Origin: Verrucomicrobiaceae bacterium
GTDB taxonomy: Bacteria > Verrucomicrobiota > Verrucomicrobiia > Verrucomicrobiales > Verrucomicrobiaceae
Assembly: GCA_016713245.1 (NCBI GenBank)
Contig: JADJPM010000001.1
Span: forward strand, 1,488,001 to 1,552,000
Reading direction: 5' to 3'
Length of the DNA: 64,000 nt
Part shown: positions 58,801 through 64,000 of the stretch, piece after piece
Position numbering within the stretch: the first letter of the stretch is position 1
How the letters are laid out: every line of letters begins with the position of its first letter
The notes under the pieces: model-generated
What the model was told of the DNA's origin: nothing
The model's database searches: none
Seen by the model: only the letters and a program-made list of their open reading frames with translations
Translations under genes and position numbers: made by a program

Positions 58801-59066
58801 GCATCCTCAAGCTGTCGCTGCCTCCACACCCAGCGATGCCACTTGAGCGGCAAACCGAGCCCCAGCACCGCCGAACCACCGAGCATGAGCGTCCAGCGCA
58901 TCCAAGTCGGCGTTTCCATCACACGATCCAGCACGAACAGCACGATCCACGACACCAACAAGCCGACGAAGCCCGCGAGCACACCCTCCAGCACCTTCAC
59001 CACCCAAACGCGGCGGCGAAAGTCCGCGAGCTTGGACTCCAGGATCGGAGGAAGGGCCGTTTTCAT
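55821..59066 (-). CDS. DUF4175-like membrane-anchored protein
   Basis: A 1081-residue protein with two N-terminal membrane helices (about 27-50 and 57-78) and one near 150-170, then a large extracytoplasmic part. The middle (about 290-500) is beta-rich with short Ig-like units (LTVRTKLPAYLKYQTQPVIE, VTFEVDAQDDFGIQRVGLEW). The part after 510 is helical, and a Lys/Pro/Gln-rich low-complexity linker lies at about 600-690. A CKACSSC cluster occurs near 885, and the C-terminus is Gly-rich. It matches the general outline of DUF4175 proteins in PVC genomes. First gene of the three-gene operon. Confidence 0.78.
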   Translation of the reverse strand: MKTALPPILESKLADFRRRVWVVKVLEGVLAGFVGLLVSWIVLFVLDRVMETPTWMRWTLMLGGSAVLGLGLPLKWHRWVWRQRQLEDAARLLKRTFPRLGDQLLGIVELSRHEDASRSERLVQAAMAQAADAVKDKDFTNAVPEARHARWAWGLGAAAVVTLAAAFGVPEAAWNAAQRWAMPWKNIERFTFARIEPLPEKLVVPLAEPVKLVVKLDKDTRWSPQGAKASLEGQPLIQSTLKDGAYVLALPPQKDDATMKLSLGDVREEIAVLPRARPELTTLTVRTKLPAYLKYQTQPVIEVRGGSVSVLKGASASIEATASRELASASLDGQAQSVSGDKMTTSFSELAADTEKTMTWKDRDGLEPREPLVLRLHAVEDESPRLAARRESPEQVVLDTEVVTFEVDAQDDFGIQRVGLEWRSVNDESTKGDKIAAAGEPEKKTLNAKATFSAVRDGVTPQLIEVRAWAEDYLPGRKRAYSAAFQLQILNKTDHALWLTEQFGKWLESARETYEREQQLHATNRELRQMKPEELDRPENRRKVAQQASAETANAARLGALNQSGRSLVEQATRNDEFDAQRLESWATMLKSLQDIASKKMPSVADLLKQSAGAKTQPSQSGQQSQKPSAPQLANGEQSPKSGSQGKPSDEEQKKANMPSITDREGSMSKPVEAKNDPNAKPAPPKPSTLKLPTTQMAAAAPKEGKKDEEQPQTPAQQKMDEAIEEQELLLAEFAKVSDELAAVLASLEASTFVKRLKKASRDQMVAAKDLNTKTLSAFGLEKQPVKEAAGIAEHEKGQSETVRIIQSDLEAYYARKPEMHFKTVIGQMKDTQVVKALHTLGDQAAVNLSGSSMAGAEFWADTLDRWAEEMVAASECKACSSCSSDSLPPEIVLKVMKALRDEMKLRDETREAENAKPAVDTKVYTKQSNDLASKQFGIRLNVRGALDDIMRLPDGNQKFGKELKLLDAVMQVMDEAGTILDKPDTGAPAIAAETEAIELLLQAKRPNPKGGGGGGSNPGGGGSAASTGLAALADLGEGDDAATNVDARPVGQATGKAGRELPEEFKTGLDAYFNKLEEAK

Positions 59067-59150
59067 GGGCGGAATTGTGCGCGGAGAAGCACGCGGGTGC
59101 CAGAGATAAAATTGGGCGTCTTGCTTACCGAGGTGGTTGACGGCCTTGGG

Positions 59151-59786
59151 TCAAGGCAGCTCGGTGATTTGATCATGGATGCTGACCCACACGCGGTCGG
59201 CGGGTTCGCGGCGGATAATTCGGAGGCCGGTGAAATCGCCGAAAGCGGGCAGGATGAGAGCGCCGCGACGCTGCCAAAAGCAGGGGAGCTTCACTTTGCG
59301 CTGCCTCGCCGGGCCAAAAGAGACGCCGGGATGCAGGTGGCCGCACAGCGTCGGCTCCACAGGATCGTCCGGTGGAAAATGACGCACACGCCACGGGCCG
59401 ATGAGAGCGCCTTCTTCGAGGATTTCAGCACCGGGAAGCCATTCGGACCAGGGCACATGCCGGTCGTGATTGCCGGGCACGATGAGCCAGGGAATCTCGC
59501 GGCGCAGGTGGGCGAGTTTTTCCACGACGATCTGCGTGCCGGGGGATTTCGCGTGAAACACATCCCCGAGCACGACGAGGCTCTTCGCCTTCGTTTTGGC
59601 GATCAAATCGGCCAAACGAATCAAAATGCGCTCATCGGGGCCTTCCGGCAAAGGGAGGCCGGCATCACGAAAGACCGCCGTTTTGCCCAAATGAAGGTCG
59701 CTGACGAAAAGGAGGCCGCGTGCCGCATCGAAGGCAGCGCCTTCGGGGAGGAGCTGGAGATCCTTTTGGCCGAAAGTGATCGTCAT
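59151..59786 (-). CDS. pdeM: Ligase-associated DNA damage response endonuclease PdeM
   Basis: A 211-residue calcineurin-like phosphoesterase with FVSDLHLGK, LGDVFHAK, IVPGNHD and CGHLHPG, the metal-binding residues of this nuclease family. PdeM is normally encoded with a helicase (Lhr-type), an exonuclease and an ATP-dependent ligase in a DNA repair cluster. Here its ATG overlaps the stop of the helicase (59783), the strongest evidence for the assignment. The ligase and exonuclease genes are not in the window. A short hairpin (GCCTTG/CAAGGC) spans the stop codon. Confidence 0.88.
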   Translation of the reverse strand: MTITFGQKDLQLLPEGAAFDAARGLLFVSDLHLGKTAVFRDAGLPLPEGPDERILIRLADLIAKTKAKSLVVLGDVFHAKSPGTQIVVEKLAHLRREIPWLIVPGNHDRHVPWSEWLPGAEILEEGALIGPWRVRHFPPDDPVEPTLCGHLHPGVSFGPARQRKVKLPCFWQRRGALILPAFGDFTGLRIIRREPADRVWVSIHDQITELP

Positions 59787-62230
59787 GGCTTCGAGGCGGC
59801 GGTTTCGAGTTCTTGCAGCATCCTGGCGAGGACATCGGCAGGATCGTCTTTGCCGACGGCGTGGGAGATGCGGTCCGCCCACAGCGGAAAGGCGAGCGGC
59901 GTGAGGCGGGAGCATTCACGCAGGATGAGCTGGCGGTTTTGCAGGCGGCGCAGGGTATCGGCGAGGCGGTGGAAGTCCATCTGGCGCTCCAGCACCTCGC
60001 TTTGCGATTGGGCGAGGAGCAGATTGGCGGGGTCGTATTGGGAAAAGACATCCCACAGCAGGCCGCTGCTGGTTTGCAGGCTCTTTAAAGTGGGCGGTGA
60101 GCCGGGCGTGCCGCTGAGGATGAGGCCGGCCACTCTCGCGATCTCGCGAAAGTGATGCCGACCCAGCTCCGCAGCGTTCACGGAGGCGAGCACGTCGGCC
60201 AGGAGGTCATCGGGGGAGAGCAGTTCACGCCAGCGGGCCTCATCGCATTCAAAGGATATGCTGCTGAAAAGCTCCACGCCGTAGTCATTCGGCGTGACGC
60301 GGAGGGAGAGCGGCCTCTCACGGCCCAGACGATAGCCGATGAGTGTGCCAAGGGCACCATTCACGAGCCTTCCAGCAAAGGGATAAAGATACGCGTGATG
60401 GCCATCACGAGTGACGGTGGTTTCGATGAGCAGCTCATCGGGATTCGGCACGATGGACCACTTCGTCTGGATGGCGAGGATGGGGGCGACTTTACGCATC
60501 TCCGGCGTGTCATCACGCTCGCCAGCACGGTAGCGGCGTAGCTTTTCCGCCACGGCGGCGCTCAGTTCGGAGGACAGCGGGCTTTTCCCGCCCTGCCAGC
60601 TCGGAATCTCTCCCCGCGCCTGCTTTTTCGAGGGGACCTGCACCGTCGCCACGAGTGCCTGCACGCGGACGAGCTCCCACATGCGGCCGCCAAACACAAA
60701 ACACTTCCCCGGCCGAATGCCCGCAATGAACCACTCCTCCACACTGCCGAGGCGGCGGCCATTCTTCAGCCGCAGGGAGACCGAGGCGGAGGCCACGATG
60801 GTGCCGATGCTGAGGCGATGGATGCGAGCCATCTTGGGATCGGTGAGACGGAGCAGACCGCTTTCATCGAGGTGGAGCTTTTGATATTGCGGGTAGGCCT
60901 TCAAGACGCCGCCGGTGGTCACAAAGGTGAGCGTCCACTGCCATTCCTCGTCGGTGAGCTGCGAGAAAGCATGCGTGCCACGCACCTCGGCGAGCATTTC
61001 CTCCGCTCGAAAGCCGCCGCCGAGGCCGATGGTGATAAGATGCTGCGCGAGGAGATCGAGCGGCTTCAAAACAGGCCGCCGCTGCTCAATGCGCCGCGCC
61101 AGCATGGCTTCACGGGCGGCGGAGAATTCGATGATCTCCAGTGCATTCGTGGGCACGCCGAGCACGCGACTGGTCTCGCCGGGACGATGGCCGCTGCGGC
61201 CCGCACGCTGCAAAAGCCGTGCGATCCCCTTCGGACTGCCCACCTGGATGACCTGCTCCACGGGGGAGAAATCCACGCCGAGATCGAGCGAGGAGGTGCA
61301 GACGACGCACTTCACCGCCCCCTCCCGTAGCCGCTGCTCCACGATCTCCCGCTCCTCACGATCGATGCTGCTGTGATGCATGGCGAGCTGCTCACTCCAG
61401 TCCGGCCGCGCCTCGAGCAGCTCTTGAAACCAGATTTCCGTCTGCGCCCGCGTGTTGGTGAAAAGGAGCGTCGTCGTGACGGCCTGGATGCGCTCCACCA
61501 CGGTCTTCAGCAGCTTCACGCCGAGGTGGCCGCTCCATGGAAAGGTCTCCACCTCCTGTGGCATCAGCGTCTCCACCTCGATGCGCTTGCGATCCTGGCC
61601 ATGAATGAGCACGCCGTCTGGCGCGGCACGGCCGAGTAGCACGCGTTGTGCCTCATCGAGATTCCCAATCGTGGCCGAAAGGCCCCACACGCGGAGTTGG
61701 GGGTTCAGTGACCGCAAGCGAGCAAGGCAGAGCTCCGTCTGCACGCCACGCTTCGATCCCATGAGTTCATGCCATTCATCCACGATGACGGCACGGAGGC
61801 CGCTGAGGTTTGCTTTTTGCGCTTCATCGGTCAAAAGCAGCGAAAGACTCTCTGGCGTGGTGACCAGCGCAAAAGGCGGCTTCGTCTTCTGCCTTGCCCG
61901 CACGCTGCTCGAGGTATCTCCGGTGCGTGCCTCCACCACCTTTTGCGTGCCATCGACGACCTCCTGCAAGCTGCGCACCGTATCCGCCGCCAGTGCCCGC
62001 AGCGGCGTGATCCAGAGCACCCGCAGGCCGCTCTCCTCTCCGTGCGCCATCACCGGCCCCAACCAAGCGGCCAGCGTCTTGCCCAAGCCCGTCGGTGCAT
62101 GGATCAAACCGCTCTTTCCTGCCGCGTAGGCCTGCCAGGCCTCTTTTTGAAACGGCAGCGGCTTCCATCCACGCTGCTCAAACCAGTGCCGAAGCATCGG
62201 GGTGAGTTTGCAAGGACGCTGTGCGGGCAT
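59783..62230 (-). CDS. Ligase-associated DEXH-box helicase (Lhr family)
   Basis: An 815-residue superfamily 2 helicase: Q-motif region FQKEAWQAYAAGKSGLIHAP, Walker A APTGLGKT (about residues 45-52), DEXH box VDEWHELMG, SATIGN, and the C-terminal QRAGRSGHRPGETSR. The rest is the winged-helix and beta-barrel tail of Lhr proteins. The bacterial short form acts with PdeM on damaged DNA. Its stop overlaps the PdeM start. Start at 62230; an internal Met 33 bases on is also possible. It lies 36 bases downstream of the dnaJ stop. Confidence 0.93.
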   Translation of the reverse strand: MPAQRPCKLTPMLRHWFEQRGWKPLPFQKEAWQAYAAGKSGLIHAPTGLGKTLAAWLGPVMAHGEESGLRVLWITPLRALAADTVRSLQEVVDGTQKVVEARTGDTSSSVRARQKTKPPFALVTTPESLSLLLTDEAQKANLSGLRAVIVDEWHELMGSKRGVQTELCLARLRSLNPQLRVWGLSATIGNLDEAQRVLLGRAAPDGVLIHGQDRKRIEVETLMPQEVETFPWSGHLGVKLLKTVVERIQAVTTTLLFTNTRAQTEIWFQELLEARPDWSEQLAMHHSSIDREEREIVEQRLREGAVKCVVCTSSLDLGVDFSPVEQVIQVGSPKGIARLLQRAGRSGHRPGETSRVLGVPTNALEIIEFSAAREAMLARRIEQRRPVLKPLDLLAQHLITIGLGGGFRAEEMLAEVRGTHAFSQLTDEEWQWTLTFVTTGGVLKAYPQYQKLHLDESGLLRLTDPKMARIHRLSIGTIVASASVSLRLKNGRRLGSVEEWFIAGIRPGKCFVFGGRMWELVRVQALVATVQVPSKKQARGEIPSWQGGKSPLSSELSAAVAEKLRRYRAGERDDTPEMRKVAPILAIQTKWSIVPNPDELLIETTVTRDGHHAYLYPFAGRLVNGALGTLIGYRLGRERPLSLRVTPNDYGVELFSSISFECDEARWRELLSPDDLLADVLASVNAAELGRHHFREIARVAGLILSGTPGSPPTLKSLQTSSGLLWDVFSQYDPANLLLAQSQSEVLERQMDFHRLADTLRRLQNRQLILRECSRLTPLAFPLWADRISHAVGKDDPADVLARMLQELETAASKP

Positions 62231-62266
62231 GGGCTGCGTTTTTCAGTCCACCATGCACGACAGAGG

Positions 62267-63421
62267 TCAGCGGAAGAACTTCTTGGCCTTCTCGAAGAAG
62301 GACTCCTCCATGGGCGAGGTGGTCTCGCCGAGGGATTTGGCGTAGTCTTCGAGTTTCGTCCGCTGCTCGGCACTGAGTTTCGTCGGCACGGCGATCTGGA
62401 CGTGGACGTAGAGATCGCCGTGGTGATCGGAGCCGAGGGTTTTCATGCCTTTGCCGCGAAGGCGGAAGGTGGTGCCGTTTTGGGTGCCCGCGGGCACTTT
62501 GACGGTGGCCTTCGCTCCCATCGTGGGAACGATGATTTCACCGCCGAGGGCGGCGGAGGTGAAGGAGAGCGGCATCTGGCAGTGAAGGTCATCGCCCTCA
62601 CGCTCGAAGATCTCATGCTGCTTCACCTGGATGACGACGTAGAGATCGCCCGCCGGGCCGTTCTTGAGGCCGGCATTGCCATTGCCGCTGGACCGAAGGC
62701 GGGAACCGTCCTCGATGCCGGCAGGAATGTTGATGCGGACGCGGGCGGATTCTTTGGCCATGCCGGTGCCGCGGCAGTCGCGGCAGGGATCGGTGACGGT
62801 CTCGCCCGCACCGTGGCAATCCGGGCAGGCCTGCTGGACCTGGAAGATGCCACGGGACATGATGACCTGGCCGACGCCGCCGCAGGTGCGGCAGGATTTT
62901 TTGCCTGAGCCGCTGCTGGAGCCGGAACCACGGCAGGTTTTACAACCGACCTGGCGTTCGTAATCGATCTCTCGTTGAGCGCCATGAGCGGCTTCTTCGA
63001 GGGAAATTTCGAGGCCGTAGCGGAGATCAGCCCCGCGTTGCGGGCCATCGGCACGGCGGGAGCGGCTACCGCCACCTCCGCCGAAGAAAGTTTCGAAGAT
63101 GCCGCCGCCACCACCGCCACCGAAGACTTCGTTGAAGATGTCGAAGGGGTTGTGGAAGCCGCCACCGCCACCCGCAGGGCCGCCCATGCCACCGGCGAAG
63201 GCGGCATGACCGTAGCGGTCGTAGGCGGCGCGTTTGTCGGCATCGTTGAGGATGTCGTAGGCTTCGCTGACCTCTTTGAATTTGTCTTCGGCGGTCTTAT
63301 CGCCCGGGTTTTTGTCCGGGTGAAACTTCACGGCGAGTTTGCGGTAGGCTTTTTTGAGGTCGTCCGGCGTGGCGTCACGCGAGACGCCGAGGACTTCGTA
63401 GTAGTCGCGTTTGTCGGCCAT
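62267..63421 (-). CDS. dnaJ: Chaperone protein DnaJ (Hsp40)
   Basis: A 384-residue DnaK co-chaperone. J domain YYEVLGVSRDATPDDLKKAY with HPD at residues 34-36, then a Gly/Phe-rich linker with repeated glycine runs (about 75-115). Four zinc-binding CxxCxGxG motifs follow (CKTCRGSG, CRTCGGVG, CPDCHGAG, CRDCRGTG), and then the C-terminal substrate domains. It follows grpE by 35 bases on the same strand, with DnaK not in view. This type I DnaJ is complete. Regulation by a heat-shock element was not seen. Confidence 0.97.
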   Translation of the reverse strand: MADKRDYYEVLGVSRDATPDDLKKAYRKLAVKFHPDKNPGDKTAEDKFKEVSEAYDILNDADKRAAYDRYGHAAFAGGMGGPAGGGGGFHNPFDIFNEVFGGGGGGGIFETFFGGGGGSRSRRADGPQRGADLRYGLEISLEEAAHGAQREIDYERQVGCKTCRGSGSSSGSGKKSCRTCGGVGQVIMSRGIFQVQQACPDCHGAGETVTDPCRDCRGTGMAKESARVRINIPAGIEDGSRLRSSGNGNAGLKNGPAGDLYVVIQVKQHEIFEREGDDLHCQMPLSFTSAALGGEIIVPTMGAKATVKVPAGTQNGTTFRLRGKGMKTLGSDHHGDLYVHVQIAVPTKLSAEQRTKLEDYAKSLGETTSPMEESFFEKAKKFFR

Positions 63422-63455
63422 GATGGAGATTGGAAATTGGAGATTGGAGATTTAA
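63422..63455. repeat. GGAGATTGGAAATTGGAGA short repeat between grpE and dnaJ
   Basis: Degenerate seven-base units (GAGATTG, GAAATTG) fill the 35-base spacer between the two chaperone genes, the same kind of low-complexity filler seen in other gaps. Confidence 0.6.
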
Positions 63456-63456
63456 A

Positions 63457-64000
63457 TCACGCTACAGGACCGGCGACGATGACGCTGGTGGGGCGGAGGA
63501 GGCGGTCCTTGAGCCGGAAACCGCGGCGGGTGACGCGAAGGATGGTGCCTTCGGCATGCTCAGCGGTGGCTTCGGTGGAGACGGCGTCGTGGAGATTCGG
63601 ATCAAAGGCTTTGCCGAGGGACTCGACCTCGGTGACGCCCATGTCGCGGAGGAAATCGGCGATCTGCCGCTGGACCATGCTCATGCCCATGAAGATCATG
63701 GACTTCTCGGACTCGGCGCGGGCGGCTTCGAGACCCATTTCGAAGTTGTCCATGATGGGCAGGAGGGCGCGGAGGAGATCGGCATTGGCGTAGGCGCGGG
63801 TTTCCTGAGCCTCGCGGGCGCTGCGCTTGCGGAAGTTGTCGAGCTCGGCCTGGGAGCGGTAGGCGAGGTCTTTCCATTTATCGACCTCGGCGGTGAGGAG
63901 GGCGATGGGGTCCTGCGGAGCCTCGGGGGCGGTTTCAGAAGGCATTTCAGTGGCAGGAGGGGCTTCAGCAGGGTTTTGGTCGGCTGGAGCGGGGAATTCA
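63457..64000 (-). CDS. grpE: Nucleotide exchange factor GrpE (5' end may lie outside the window)
   Basis: Nucleotide-exchange partner of DnaK. The visible part has the coiled-coil dimer helix (WKDLAYRSQAELDNFRKRSA), the four-helix region (LLRALLPIMDNFEMGLEAAR), and the C-terminal beta domain ending VTRRGFRLKDRLLRPTSVIV, the GrpE signature. The first in-window ATG is at 63945, which would give 162 residues. The frame stays open with an acidic, Ala/Pro-rich stretch (EFPAPADQNPAEAPPATE) to the window edge, typical of a GrpE N-terminus, so the true start may lie beyond 64000. Confidence 0.93.
   Translation of the reverse strand, partial: EFPAPADQNPAEAPPATEMPSETAPEAPQDPIALLTAEVDKWKDLAYRSQAELDNFRKRSAREAQETRAYANADLLRALLPIMDNFEMGLEAARAESEKSMIFMGMSMVQRQIADFLRDMGVTEVESLGKAFDPNLHDAVSTEATAEHAEGTILRVTRRGFRLKDRLLRPTSVIVAGPVA

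Overview
The window looks like a piece of a chromosome from the Verrucomicrobiota, most like the Prosthecobacter/Verrucomicrobium group. This is judged from family content only; no search was run. The pointers are two very large secreted PVC-type beta-propeller/HEAT/cytochrome proteins (22668-25517 and 29190-32957), a DUF1549/DUF1553 cytochrome protein followed by a Tat-type DUF1501 protein (17095-20618), a PEP-CTERM protein, golvesin-like and NHL-repeat secreted proteins, high GC, few clear Shine-Dalgarno sites, and many dispersed palindromic repeats.

Layout. 1-4.5 kb: the N-terminus of a Tat-exported protein at the edge, a PIN toxin-antitoxin pair, ahcY with an upstream direct repeat, a nitroreductase overlapping a DUF456 membrane protein, and a golvesin-like secreted protein. 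4.5-13.7 kb: secreted or envelope proteins of uncertain role (DUF3298-like, a PPP phosphatase, a BON-like protein, a coiled-coil/HhH membrane protein, lipoproteins), a BlaI/M56 sensor pair, and a frameshifted PEP-CTERM serine-protease-like gene. 13.7-14.8 kb: an IS630-type element with clear inverted ends and TA duplication. 14.8-25.5 kb: an NSS transporter with its MetS-like small subunit, the DUF1549/DUF1501 pair, an acyltransferase with an ankyrin insert, and a PVC-type cytochrome protein. 25.5-26.3 kb: a REP-associated tyrosine transposase (RAYT) bracketed by REP palindromes. 26.3-39.2 kb: a class V aminotransferase, phospholipid synthesis genes (plsC-like, cdsA-like), the second PVC-type giant, a SUKH gene lying between gatB and a broken copy of the gatB tail, a Gfo/Idh oxidoreductase, MOSC-mobA, and an SSS symporter with a small partner. 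39.2-48.2 kb: an NHL-repeat protein, a TlpA-type giant, a second SUKH protein, a zinc-ribbon protein and a decayed IS481-type element. 48.7-59.1 kb: a 1205-residue protein with five internal repeats and a tightly coupled three-gene envelope operon. 59.1-64 kb: grpE-dnaJ followed by a ligase-associated helicase (Lhr-type) and PdeM nuclease.

Working together: ahcY recycles S-adenosylhomocysteine. plsC/cdsA act in consecutive steps of phospholipid synthesis. MOSC/mobA point to molybdenum cofactor handling. grpE/dnaJ serve DnaK. The Lhr/PdeM pair is a DNA repair module. The DUF1549/DUF1501 and propeller-cytochrome proteins belong to the large secreted repertoire typical of PVC bacteria.

The most unusual signal is the density and variety of palindromic and short-sequence repeats. 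At least five palindrome families are present. Several copies sit inside an open reading frame without breaking it, and some short repeats appear to encode signal-peptide cores. No tRNA, rRNA or CRISPR array was seen.
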